From assembly GCA_022059125.1 (NCBI GenBank), contig JAEUWY010000020.1, positions 248,001 to 312,000 on the forward strand: a stretch of 64,000 bases of DNA. The letters are read 5' to 3'. Of this stretch, positions 11,501 through 23,236 are shown in pieces; position 1 is the stretch's first letter; every line of letters starts with the position of its first letter. The notes under the pieces are model-generated. The model was not told the DNA's origin. It ran no database searches and saw only the letters and a list, made by a program, of their open reading frames with translations. The position numbers and the translations under genes are program-made. The stretch comes from Corynespora cassiicola (lineage: Eukaryota > Ascomycota > Dothideomycetes > Pleosporales > Corynesporascaceae).

Positions 11501-11947
11501 ATAGAGAATGGGGCCAGTAAAGTAGCCGAGGAATTGCTTGAGCCAATTGGTCTTCTCCGTGGTGAGCTCGTTCCAGCCGTAGCGCCTTCGCCGGGTCTCG
11601 ACATCAGCGGTGAAGAGGCCCTGGCTGATGGTGGTGTTGAGGTGGTCCTCGGGGACAATAGCAGCGTCGGATTGGTTCACCTGGGGCGTGTCGTCTCCGG
11701 CGCGCCAGAATTGCCACCAGCGCTTGTTCTTTCGAGCGGCGGCCTCCTTTGCCTCTCCCTTCTCGAAGGCAGCGGCTCGCGGGTCGCGGTAGACGGAGAT
11801 GTACTTTTGCAGGGCGGCGTACTCTTCCATACCCTCGAAGCCGGACAGGGTCACGACCGACTTGGAGCGGCTGGCAGTGGACTGCCGCCGATTCTTTTCG
11901 ATGTCGCCGTCGGTGTCGGCATCCTTCCCACGACCTGGAATATGCAT
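8568..11947 (-). CDS. PMA1: Plasma-membrane-type H+-transporting P-type ATPase
   Basis: Seven exons (complement): 11500-11947, 11400-11441, 9949-11350, 9677-9897, 9410-9624, 9248-9346, 8568-9191; 1016 aa. Type IIIA P-ATPase signatures are present in order: [20 protein letters not shown] (early membrane segment, restored by two splices), ITGESL, the phosphorylation site CSDKTGTLT (Asp near residue 454), TGDGVNDAPS and about ten membrane segments. It pumps protons out of the cell and energises secondary transport. Compared with yeast Pma1 it has a longer N terminus (about 150 residues before the membrane, with [11 protein letters not shown]), an acidic insertion near the actuator domain ([19 protein letters not shown]) and an acidic C terminus (AVEEEDDE) instead of the QRVSTQHEK-type regulatory tail. 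It is probably a second, differently regulated isoform. Confidence 0.93.
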
Positions 11948-14900
11948 GGCTCGGACAAAGAATGCGATTGAGGTGATTCACGCAAAGAGAGCACGCATGC
12001 AATGGAGGGAGCCGGTAGGGCAGGTCGGTGGAGAGCAAGACGGACGTAGGGGCCCAGGCCGATTAAAAACAAACAGAAGGGACGAGGGCGGGTGCTAGAG
12101 GTCCAGCAATGGGGTCAGGCGCATTTTATCAGCTTGGACCCTGATTGACGTCTCTGGCGTCCAAGGCCGGGCAAGGTGCCAATAGACTACCTGGTAGATG
12201 CATCTGGGATTTTTCTCGCTCGCTGAATGAGCGCCTCTCCGAGGGACAGCCGGCCGATCCGTCGGGCTCAGTTGCGCGATTTTGTGAGTGAAGCCAGACG
12301 AGGCAAGCAGCAGTGGGTGGTGAAGCTTGCCCGGCCGGGTATACCGTCACGCGTGTGATGGGACGGCACTGCATCGCCTGCGTCTGCAGCGCCAGGGGCA
12401 GATCTGGCATGACCCATGACTGCCGTGGCACGCAAATGCAGCGGGTGGTCCCAATTGCGAGGGCCGTTTATCGCATTCGCGCGGTGCTGGCGGTGCTGGC
12501 GGTGCTCATGGTTTGCCGCCGGCTCCAGGCCAGTGCCGACCTTCCAGCGGCCTGAGGGAGCCATCCAATCGAGGCGGGAGGCGGCTGCCGCCTGCGTCAT
12601 TTGAAAGGAGGTGAGTAAAATGGCGCAGGATGACCGTACAGACAGGAAAATGACCGATTGCCCCCGGCGGCTGGCGAGGATAAGGATGACGTGGAGGGGA
12701 GGATGCAGGACAGGCAGCATGGCGCCCGAGGCGGCACGGCCGGAAATGTAGCAAGCAAAGCCAAGCTTTCTTATCCGCGAGACAAGCTTTCTTTGAAAGC
12801 ACACTTGTCCAACGTTGCGCGGGCTTGTTCGCAGTTCACTCTACCGTCCGTCGTGCGGTGGCAGAGGGGTGGTTCGGTGGCCGCCAGGCACGTGCCGGGG
12901 CAGTCGTCGTCGTCCTCGTCGTCCTCGTCGTCCTCGTCCACGCCCCGGCCATATTCCCTCACCTCCTCAGCCGTGCCCCCTCCCTCGCTCTGCACGCCGC
13001 AAGCCGTCTCCGGTCACTCGATACGGCGCCAGGCCGTGGGGCCACTCAGCAGTCACCGTGATGATCAGAAAAGCTTATCCTTGCTTTCCCCGCCCTTTCC
13101 GGGCGCGCGAACCACCGCCGTCGGCCGAGCTAGAGCATACAGCAACGCCATGATTAAGCCAGATCCGGGACTTTATTCGGTTGACGCCCTCTTACGAATC
13201 TGACACCGTTGCACGCCAGCTTCGCCCGATCCGTGGGAGCCAGAAAACTTCTTGATCGACAGTGGAGGGGTGGGATGCAGCAGCAGCCACACGTGACCTG
13301 GCGCTGACTAACGGGTGGGAGTGGTGCACCATCGGGTCCCCTTTTCGCCCATGTCTGCCGTCTCGCCTTCGGTGCCATCCCGACCGACCACGGCTGGCCC
13401 TGCTGCTCTTCATCTCGCAGCACCACCAGCCGTCTGTCGCTCGAGACCAGCCCGACTCCCCAGCCGAGGCATCCCGCAAGGCATCCCCCCCTTCACATCA
13501 CCGGGATGCCCTTTCGGACTGCTCGCTCGTCCTGCCCATCCTGCCATTGGACCATGTCTTCCCGATAAACGACGCAGACCTTTTGTCAAGCCGTCGCCTG
13601 CTATCCCTCGACCCCTCGTTCTCGTACATCGCCCTAGTACGACGGCGCTCGTGTCCCTGTTCGGCGTACATCACAGCGACGTTTATCCGTGCCGACTAAC
13701 CTTGTGCACCCATTCGCCGGATGCTCGCTACAACCAAAGGCATTCCCATCTTCCATTTGGGCCACGAGGATATGGAGACTTTTGAGGACCAGCAAACCCT
13801 TCCAGCCCAATTCCACGCCATCGTCTCCAAAGCCCTATCGTCAACATTGATTTCGGTTCCTTCAAATTGACGTCACTGTAAATCCCGCTTTGGACCGCAT
13901 ACCCGGGCATGTCTTGTGGCAGGTATGACTTACTGCTGTCAGATGCAATACCATCCCGTCACCTTTTCCTGCCGAATAGCCATTCTCTCGTCACAGGATA
14001 ACGATACATACCCGGCAAACGCTCCAATTTTATTTCCATACCTGCTAAATAAACCATGGTTTGTGCTCAGCCGTACAGCCATAGCAAACTTCTCGCACGG
14101 CTACCAATTACATATAGAAACTCCTGCCAGGCATTCAGATAAGTCAAATGGAACAGTCACGTATTGTCCAGCTGCAATGCCCGACCCAACATTGTTCGCC
14201 ACTTTCCACTCGTACCGTCTATCGGCACGTGCCTACGCATCATGAACGAGTACCAGGGTCGAATCTTTGATGTCCACATTAGCGGACAGTTACCGAAACC
14301 CCCTCCCCCATCAAAGTGACACCGGCACCAGCTCACATAAGGCGACTTTGAACCCAACAATGCTTCACCAAACTGCTCCTCGACAACGAGACTGCGACTC
14401 TTGTCCATGTCCAAGCCGGAAACGGCATGGCTTATTCCCACTCGCTTAATACTAATACAGGCTTTCTCTACCGGTACTTGAGCCTCTATCCACATGCTCC
14501 ACATCATAGCACCACCGCCAAGTAATTAACGACTCCTTCGTCGGAAAATCTATTCCCATTGGTTCAGCTTTGCCCTATTTCATCACTAGGAGGTGGGTCT
14601 GCCATGAAACCAAGGCCAAGAATCAGGCCTCCTATTGAGGCTGAAGCAGGAGTACCTTCACAGCCACGAGACGCCCGGAGGTCCCATGACACAAATTTCT
14701 TCACCTTGGCAAAATCTCTTCACAATGGCAATTCTCGCTCTACTGTACACACAGCAGTCCCAAGTAATGGAAACGGATCGAGTCCGACATCGGGCTTTTT
14801 CGTAGTACTAATTTCTCCGCCAGAGCAGCAAAAGACAAGGCGCACCATTGCACTCCAGAATAGCGCCAAGTACGCCCGTATGATTTGATTTCGTGATATT

Positions 14901-15208
14901 CCTCCCACCTTGGCTGAGAGCTATATATACTAGTTTCGATCTTCAGCAGGATCTCCTTTGGGATGGTGCCGTATACGGTCATCAGGCATCCCATCGGCCC
15001 CAGCCACGCCCACCAGGCCAATTAGACATTCGCTTAACGCTTACCCGGCTCTTATGCTCAGCCTTGCACACCGTTTGGCGTCCGGGTCTGGTATATAAGT
15101 CCCCGTTGGCAGTACATGCTGTATACTCCATTCGCCACTGCCAGGCACATCACAGTGCGCATGCATGAGTAGTTACTAAATATTTTCCATTTCTTTGAAA
15201 CCTTCACG
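11948..15208. other. Long gene-poor divergent intergenic region
   Basis: About 3.3 kb between the start codons of the H+-ATPase and the S41 peptidase-like gene. The left half is GC-rich with several overlapping open frames of biased composition and no motifs; a GTCGTCCTC run lies near 12905-12940 and a GGCACGTGCC palindrome near 12888. I find no supportable gene. The region probably carries a long ATPase promoter and the S41 gene promoter. Confidence 0.45.
15093..15100 (+). promoter_or_regulatory. TATA box candidate of the S41 gene
   Basis: TATATAAG lies 109 bases before the ATG at 15209, a suitable place for a core promoter. Confidence 0.45.
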
Positions 15209-17538
15209 ATGAAAAATCTCTTGTTTTTCATCCCTGCAATCGCAGCGGCTCAGAAACTTCAACAGCCTGCAGCACCCACAGAGGAGCTACCGACGCTTTC
15301 TTCTATAATCAAGCGACAAGATGCAGAAGCGTGCGAAAAAGTCACCGGGTTCTGGGAAGACCAGGTAGCTGACTCGAATCAATCTACTCCGATCCGCGTA
15401 CCTGCACAGCTGGCTTACGAATGCCTTCAATCTGTGCCCGTCGATACCGATGGCGATCTAAAGCAAATCGAGGAGCTCAAGGAATTCATAAATTTCCAAT
15501 CCAATCTCAATTATCGAAAGGATCGCATCGAAAACTACGACGAACCACTGGATGTCATCTCCGAACTCGATGAAATTGCGAACAACATACAGGATGGGAA
15601 CTATGAGAGCGACTACGAAGTGCAAACGGCCATGTACCTCTTGTTCCAAAAGGTCAGAGACTTCCATTTTGTCTTCATGCCCGACCTTGTCACTGCCCTT
15701 CCGTTTTTCCGAAATGGCGGCCAAATCATCTCCTTGTCCGAAGACGGATTATCTCTGCCGCAGGTCTATCTCGTCTCGGATCTCAACCGGACCTCATCCG
15801 ACTTTACTGCCTCGCCTATTGAAACAATCAATGGTCAGCCGGTAGAGGAATATTTGCAAGAAATTGCCGATGTCTCCAATTACCACGACCCTGATGCCCG
15901 ATACAACGATCTGTTCCCAAATCTAGCCCTAAGGTCAAAGGGTTCTACCTTGGGTGGCATGTTCCAGCAAGCAAATATCTTCGATGGAGCTACTACAACA
16001 CTCACTTTTTCCAATGGCACTGAAAAGACTCTTGATAATTTAGCGACCATATCAGATGCCTTCAATTATACAGGAGTGACTGATGGAGAGTCATTTTTCG
16101 ATCGATTCTGCCAGGGACCCAGCAATACTAGGAACGAGAGCACATCTGTTTCCCCATCGCCTACTGCAACTCCGGCTCCCATAGGATACCCCAACCCTGT
16201 CTTTGTCGAAAGTTCTCGAAGTTTCCATGGATACTACCTCAATGATAGTGGGCACTCTGATGTCGCAGTTCTCGCGATCCCAGGCTTCCAGCCCATTGTC
16301 AATGGCAACCCATATGAAGGCCTTGTCGAAACCCAGAAGCTGCTTAGAACCTTCTTCGCAAATGCTGTCAAGGATGGAAAGGACAAGCTACTCATTGATC
16401 TGCGAGGCAACGGAGGCGGAACAATCGATATGGGCTTCGAGCTCTTCAAGCAACTCTTTCCCAGCATTGAACCTTTTGGAGCCACGCGGTATCGCGCGCA
16501 CGAGGCATTCGGCCTAGTCAGCGCCGCTGTTGCCGAATTTCTAGGAAACGAATCGATTAAAGAGCAAGATCCGACGACGTACAATCTTGTCATGGAGAAT
16601 GCCGGAGTTTTCGATTACCGCAACGTTCTGAACGTCAATGGATCGAGATTCAACAGCTTTGACGAGTACTACGGGCCTTACACCAACAACAATGACACTT
16701 TTACCGCAATTCGCCGATACAATGTGAGTTAATACACTACTTCCTATTGGTCGATTTGTACTTACATTTTAATGTCCAGTTCTCCGATGAAAGTGGCGGG
16801 TATACCACTGGCGGATACTTTAACCTCACCGGCTATAACTCTGAACGTCCCGCCCCAGCCCAGCCATTCAATGCTTCCAACATTGTCCTTCTACAAGACG
16901 GGTTATGCGGCTCCACTTGCGCCATCTTTGCCGAGCTCATGCGCGAGCAAGGCCATGTCCACTCCATCGCCATCGGCGGCCGCCCGAAGAACGAGCCAAT
17001 GCAAGCAGTCGGTGGTTCAAAAGGAGCGAATATCTTTGCCTTCGACGCCATATACACGATCCTGACGGCGGCAATCGGCATCTTCACCTACACGGGCGGG
17101 TTAGCCGCCGCAGCTGAAGTCAATGCCACCGCCGTAGGCCGGATAGCGGCGACGACGCAACTCCAGCGTCGCGTGGGTGTTAACGCGCAATCGCAGATCC
17201 CCGGGTCAGCCAATTCACTGGACAACTTTCGGCAGGGCGATGCCACCGAGACGCCGTTGCAGTTCATCTACGAAGCTGCCGACTGCCGTCTCTTCTACCC
17301 AAAGTCGGTTCTCACGGAGGGCCCTACGTCTGTTTGGAGGCTTGCTGCCGACGCTAAATGGGGTAATGGCAAGTGCGTCGAGGGCAGCACAGGCCACTCT
17401 TCATCCATCAGTGCGGTTGACGATCAGGCTTTTAATGTTAAAGAACAGGACCCGTCCACTGGCGCAGCGTCGGGTTTGAAAGCGTATGGTCTTGAGAAGC
17501 TGCTTTTGGGATTGGCAGTGATCGCGTTGTTATTGTAG
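15209..17538 (+). CDS. Secreted, probably GPI-anchored S41 family peptidase-like protein
   Basis: Exons 15209-16723 and 16780-17538, 56-nt GT-AG intron; 757 aa. An N-terminal signal peptide (MKNLLFFIPAIAAAQ) is followed by a large extracellular region with many N-glycosylation sequons. The tail-specific-protease-like (S41) core shows LLIDLRGNGGGTIDMGFELF and, after the intron, IVLLQDGLCGSTCAIFAELM, where the Ser of GST is the likely nucleophile. The last 16 residues are hydrophobic (KLLLGLAVIALLL end) with no following basic tail, as in GPI-anchor signals. Members of this family in filamentous fungi are extracellular proteins of largely unknown substrate; some relatives sit in RiPP clusters, but no repetitive precursor gene is visible here. 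Confidence 0.82.
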
Positions 17539-17799
17539 ATGGTATGATTTCCGGCGTACATGGAGGACTGCACCTGGGCTTAGACATTGGTTTAGAACGG
17601 AGGCTACCTTTCGGTTTGTTACTTGTCATGATTGCATATTTGGCGTTCTCTTATTAGCTTCACATTAGTTTATCATCCTGGAGCCAGTCTGATTATGGGT
17701 TCGTAGACACACTCGGTAACTGAGGAATGTATTATGACTATTTCATTATTCATGACTGTATTGATCTTGACGGTGATATCAAAGTGCAACAAATGACTC

Positions 17800-18809
17800 C
17801 TACGACCTCCGCGGCTGGTAAAACTCGATGATATCCGCGTCTCTTTGTGGCGCTGTCGAACTGCCCGCCTGTGCTGTCGAGCTTTGTGCCTGGGCTGTCG
17901 AGCCCTCTGCCTGAGCCTGTGCCGGCACTGCCATATTACTCTGGAGCTGATTCTCATTCCCCCACTTTGCCGTCTGTGGAACAAGCACCTGGCCGCCCCC
18001 CTGCCCACCCTCGGCCGCCGCGATACCACTCGCAGCATACCGCTCTGCCCTCCTACTCTCCAACCTCGACCTCACCACCATGGCAATAACCGCAATCCCT
18101 ATCAAAACCCCAATCCCCACGAACACGAACAAGACAATGAACCCCGTCGTCATGGCAAACCCGGCCGAACCACTCACCCCGTTGTGCGTATTCCGCGTCC
18201 ACCCGTCCCCCGTGTACGTTGGCGCATACCGCGTCGCAGACCCAGTCTCGGTCCCCGTCTCCGTCCCCGTCTCCGTCGCCGTACTGCTCACATCCCACCA
18301 CTCGGTCCTCCCCTCGGCTGTCCTCGTGCTCGCCCCCGTCGGCCTCGCAAACGCGCGCGTACTCGTACTCCCCGGCGTCGCCCTCGCCGCCACCACAAAC
18401 CCCCCCGCCACTTCCTCGCACCACCCCTCGGCCACGGCCCGCAGCGCGCTCGTCGCCACGCTCGTCGGCGAGCAGCTCGGGATCGCGCCGTCCTCTATGA
18501 GCGAGGTCAGGGCCGCGAAGTTGGAGCTGCAGAGGCAGGCCGCGTATCCCGCATCGGTGTCTTCATCGAGGGCGGCGACGAGGCAGTAGGGTTGGGAGAG
18601 GATGCTGTAGGGCGCTCTGTGTGAGTACGGGGCTGTGGAAGGAGGGTGCGGGGTGAAGGTCTTGGGGGCGCGTACTTGTAGGATGCTATGGTTTGGGCGC
18701 AGGGGGGGAGGGCGGTGTAGGCGGGGAGGGAGGTGAGGGGGTAGCGGGAGAGGGTTTGGGCGCGGCATTGGGCTGAGGCTATGAGGTCGAGGTTGGTGCA
18801 GTCGGCCAT
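17800..18809 (-). CDS. Cys-rich single-pass membrane protein, function unknown
   Basis: Exons (complement) 18676-18809 and 17800-18616, 59-nt GT-AG intron; 316 aa. The splice joins QTIASYK to APYSILSQPYC, in frame with the long second exon. An N-terminal domain has a spaced set of Cys (ADC, AQC, PPC, PYC, ACLC, PSC, GWC). A Thr/Ser/Glu-rich stalk with repeated TETG follows, then one strong membrane segment (FIVLFVFVGIGVLIGIAVIA) with a basic Arg-rich stop-transfer (RSRLESRRAERY) and a Gln/Ala/Ser-rich cytoplasmic tail. This resembles fungal surface sensors or cell-wall-linked proteins. No signal peptide is seen at this start, so a 5' exon may be missing. It converges with the S41 gene over 261 bases. 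Confidence 0.65.
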
Positions 18810-19494
18810 TTTTGTGGGAGGATCCAAGCGGGTGGTGGTGAATGGCTCGGCACGTGATGGATGCGCGCAGCGCGGTCTGGTCCAGGGATGTCCACTCTAC
18901 GAAGCGATGCGCGTGTACATCTATCTCTTTGATCTTTTTGCAAAAGTCGAATGCAGTAGATAAAAATGAATGCAAAGGGCTTGGGAGAGCCTGCAAGGAA
19001 CGAGGGTCGCATGATGCATTTAACAGTTTTGCAAGGCTGACGGCTCGTATCTGCCGCCCGATCAATATCTGATTTATCCATTTTGCGGTTATTATCTGTC
19101 GAAAAGCGGGAAAGTCGCAATCCTGAATCCTTCCAGGCAGAAATGCTGCAGGGGGTAGCCCCGCCACTCAAATCGGGCAGCACACGACATGTCTCTAGTG
19201 GCGGTCTTTGGCACTCTGGAGGCGATTACAGATAACCATGGTGAACACCATCAATTTTGCGTATGCGAAATATGCAATGTTATTACAGCCTTGTTGCTTG
19301 GTGACTATTAAGCTCTTTATTAGCGTTGAGAAGGAGACGCGTCGACCCGATTTCCGTGCGTCTATTATCGTCTACTCAAACACGGTTGGATTGGTGTTGA
19401 GCCATCTCGATCGTCGTCTCCTTGTTCAAACCTGTTCTCAAGAATACAAAGATAATACTGCCACCCTCATCATTATTGCCGGGGTACCGCTTGA
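18810..19494. other. Intergenic region
   Basis: A 685-base region upstream of the Cys-rich membrane protein gene and downstream of the Zn2Cys6 gene. A GGCACGTGAT element lies near 18849. Open frames are short and without motifs. I see nothing else. Confidence 0.45.
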
Positions 19495-21879
19495 TTAATA
19501 TATCCCTTTGGTAAATTCGTTGAACATGGTGATTTCCTCAAATTTGGTCACCAAGGAATCCACCGTCGCAGCCGCTGCGTCGGTTATGGCGCGGTCCAAA
19601 TCGACAATGTAGCCGCCTCTGTTCATCTCACTCTTCAAGTCGAATACTCTCTTCGAAGACTTGAATCCAGCGCCAAATCTCTCGGCCTCGCTGCCGGTAA
19701 TGGCGCCATTTTCGACCGCCATTGCGAGTAGGCTCTGCACGAGTGGCCAGATGAAGGCGAAGCACAGATATAGCTTCTGATAGGTTTCGATGCAGAATTG
19801 GAAGTAGAAGCGCCAGTCCGGGTCGGCGCGATTCTTGGATACGGCGCTCGCGACATACAAGAGACTACTGTGCCAGTTGACCGAGTATATTGCAGATGGA
19901 TGTTGGTTTGTGTATTCAAATATAAGACCTGTCTGATGTCAATATCAACGTAGCCATGTCGCTCAAAAGAGTGACCACCTTTGATTTGCCTCAAAGAAGC
20001 AGCAAATATTGCTTCGGGGGGCGGGATCTCTGAGGTGGAGTTGGCTCTCGGGCGGCGATTCCCTATGAAACGGCGGAACATGTCTACTATGACTGCATGG
20101 TAGAAGATGCTGGTCGAGTGTCAGCATCGACTTCAAGTCTGACCAAGGATGCACTCATCCTTCAGTCCTTTCTGTGACAAAGGATCCGTGAAAAAAATAA
20201 ATTAAAAGAGGGCTAGTTACTTACTGAAAGACCAAGGCAGGAGGTGAAGTACCTTTTCTCCTGACAGCGCAAGTGGGTAGGTTGTCAGACAAACGTAGAA
20301 GCTGGTAATACTTGCTACTTGCAAACGCTAGGGATACATTTTTCTCCGCCGTGAACAAGAAGAAAATCCCCGAAGCAATTACCCAGAGCTTGCAAAAGCT
20401 GGCGAATATCTCGTCTTCTTCCCTGCACGTCCTGGAATCTAGCTCTTGACTCTCCACCTCTGACTTTTTCAATTCCAACGGCAGCGGCATCCGCGGCGGA
20501 TAGCATGTCGGCGTCGACATGCCGAATAGGCTCTGTATACTGGATCGAGTCAAAATAAATGGCCAAGCAACATTGCGAATAACTCTGCTGCATCTGGGCT
20601 CGAGCCCGACAGTCCTTACCTAAGAGTGGCAAAGACGCCCCAGGCGGCGCTAGAGGTCGCGATCTGGTCATCCTTTGGCAAAGAGTCGACACGCTGCAAT
20701 GCGTCGGGCACATCGAAGAGCTTCATGCGCCGAGCCATTGAGCATGCATCGTCAATAAACTGCTTCGCGAACTCACTCTGGCCATGGGTGCCGAATGACA
20801 TGTAGAGAAGAATAAGGCCGGCAAGGGTTGGCAGAGAATCCGCCTTCTCAACACGCCACAGGGCCTCTGCTTCTTTTTCGAACTCGCTCGATCTGTGCGA
20901 AGCGTTTTGGTCAACCGAAGTGTAGGCCTGGGAGGCAAAAGCAAGCAAGGCGCTCACCAAGAAGGGCGAGCAGAAGTGGAATCGACACTGGACCAGATCG
21001 CGGACGAAGAGATGGGCATCGAACAGGCCCATTACGGGATAGTCGGTCTCGAGGTAGCTCGATATCGCGCCTGCGGCATACTCATCAGTGACGGGCACGC
21101 TCGTCCAGAAGCCGATGTCGAGGTCAGATAGGCGCGGATAGGAACCGGGACTTTGGGCGAGGAGACCGTCTTGGCCCCCATCCGACGAGTTCACTAGATG
21201 GTCGCTGCTGTTCCTGGGACGGGTGCCGGGGGTTTGCATTGGCTGATCCGGGCTTGCCTCGGCCCTGATGGAAGTCGCGCACTGGGCGGCTACGGGTATG
21301 AGTGGACTAACAAGTGTCTGGCCGGACCGAATGCTCTCTGCAGACAGCTCAAGGGTAGGATATGCAGTAGAGTGGCTGACTAGGAGCCCGTAGACCTGTT
21401 CAGGGTCGACTGGAGACGGGGCCCGGTGAGGGCTGGCTGCGCCCGAGGGGAGTGGGTGAAGCACGGAAGCAGGGTCTGATGCACGTCGTAGGCGCCGGAG
21501 CAAGTCCTGGGCGGCGTGCTCGGGGGCGTCCTTCAGCTGTGCTACAAGCCCCTCGAGCGTGGCGTTTCTCTCGTTCAAGGCCGTGTTCTCTCTCTTCAAA
21601 GCCTGGTGGCGCGTCTCGGTGTCGTCCTTTGTGATGTAGACGCATTCCGAATCCCGGGCTTCGCAAGCCGAACAGATTGGCCTGGCACCATCACACTGGA
21701 TGGGTTAACCGTTAGCCTGCCGTGCATGGCGTATGAGGCCGGGATCGACTTGCAGCAGTCTTCTTCGTCCGGCAGGCATTGCACGCTATCGCAGCCCGCT
21801 TTCTCTTGCGCGCCGGCTCATCAGCACGCCTGGGCCGCCCAAAGGACGGCAGAATGGGCCGGTATGCTGGATTGCTCAT
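19495..21879 (-). CDS. Zn(II)2Cys6 transcription factor with fungal-specific middle homology region
   Basis: Exons (complement): 21754-21879, 20620-21695, 20225-20539, 19979-20109, 19495-19928; 693 aa. The zinc cluster reads ACNACRTKKTAC then DGARPICSAC and EARDSEC, the canonical C-x2-C-x6-C spacing, but only when an intron with a GC donor (21696-21753, 58 nt) is removed. A basic RKRKR precedes it and a coiled-coil-like linker (ALKRENTALNERNATLEGL) follows. The middle homology region includes LDIGFWTSVPVTDEYAAGAI and YPVMGLFDAHLFVRDLV. Such proteins are nuclear, DNA-binding regulators of metabolic or transport genes; its targets are unknown. The fourth intron uses a weak donor (GTGGTC) and is chosen because it keeps the frame into GLIFEYTNQHPSA. 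Confidence 0.82.
21696..21753 (-). other. GC-AG intron inside the zinc cluster
   Basis: The donor is GCAAGT and the acceptor CCAG, with GCTAAC as branch-point-like sequence. Removing exactly these 58 bases gives the correct six-residue spacing between the second and third zinc-binding Cys; no GT donor nearby does so. Confidence 0.8.
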
Positions 21880-23236
21880 GTCCTCCACCGCAGAAAGGGG
21901 CTGCTTCGGCTGCTCTGGCTGCTCTGGCTGCTCGGGGCCGTGTTGGGGCTATGGATTGCGAGGGAGAGTGCTGAGTGTGGGCATGCAGCCCGGCCGCGTT
22001 CTTGTGCGGCTGCGAGGGCAGTCTCAAGCCTCGCGCATGATTGGTGGAGGATATGTCCGGCGAATAACGAAGCTCGAAGGTCGCCTGTAGAGGGAGAGTC
22101 GAGGGGCTGCAACGAGGTATGGGAGGAGGGACGGGAGACGCACTGCTTGCATGCCACCGAGCACAGCGGAGGCGTTATTTGAACCCGGGGCCATGCGCGC
22201 ACTGCACATCACGTGGCTGTCCATGGACGAGCTGCGGCGCCGCCACGAGTGAGACGGCTTCTAGCCTTTTGCCATCGAACATGTCCAGGGCTTTGGGAGC
22301 TCGGCTGGCATCCGAAGGCGAAGAACAGGCAGGGATCAGGACATGGCCGCCACCCAATGGCAGACGAGCACTTATCCCGACGGCTTTCTTTTGCCATCCG
22401 AGACGCTGGGAAAGGAAGATAACGCGGCCGAAAAGAAAGCTGGGGAGCAGGTCGGCTCAAGACTAATGCCTTGGGACAGAGATGGCCGCCCGTGGACGGC
22501 TGGGTGCTGAATCAGCCAATTGTCCCAGGCAAAGCCCTCTATTTCCCGTCGCCTTCGCCTTGCTTCTTCGTCGACCCTGCACTCCCACCTCGTATGCATC
22601 TTTAGCCTCCTCTGGTCGCTGGCCTTTGCGTGCCAAGACAAGGCACAGTGTTGCTTCTAGAAACTGTACGACGCCACCGCCTTGGGTGTCTTGCTCCACC
22701 CCGGTGATCTTCCGGCTTGTTCACTAATTGTGCCCATGCAAAGAGGAGTCCGTCCATTTCCAGGGTTGGGTTAGCGACACCAAAGCAGCACGACTTTCCC
22801 AGGGTGCTTGTCAAGGCCCGCGCTCATCTCATGGGTACCTGCATCGCCGAACGGACCGTGTGTCCGCCTGGTCTCAGCAAGCAAGCACCGGGGGCTAGTC
22901 ACGATGCTTTCCTAGACGCAAGGCCTGTATAGGGCTAGTTTCCGCGAATACGGGGAATCTTAGCACAAGGGCTCCCAATGCGGGGCCCGAGTAACATGCG
23001 ACCCTCCGGTCGGCACTTCTGCAAGCTCGAGCATGGCTGCTTTCCCCTCACGACATGGCAAGAGTGCCTTCTGTCGTCACAGCCCGTGATCAAATGCCCT
23101 TGGCTATAGACCTGCGCTGCCCGCCTCGATCCACCTCGTCTTCTCCACGCTACAAATCACCGCCGGCTTCATCTCTACCATTGGCCCAGGCTCGTGCAAT
23201 CGACCAACCAAAACACCGGCAGCATCCAAGAACAAG
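21880..23236. other. Divergent intergenic region
   Basis: About 1.36 kb between the Zn2Cys6 gene and the small secreted protein gene. Several overlapping open frames on both strands show no motifs and mixed composition. An ATCACGTGGC E-box-like element is near 22209. No gene is supported. Confidence 0.45.

Noticed and set aside
12268..13785. Several 100-180 codon frames upstream of the H+-ATPase
   Set aside because: All overlap in different frames and strands, lack recognisable motifs and could not be joined into a consistent spliced gene.
18810..19167. Upstream extension of the Cys-rich membrane protein as one continuous frame
   Set aside because: The extension reads through a clear 59-nt intron and encodes Pro/His-rich low-complexity sequence; the spliced model continues the Cys pattern.
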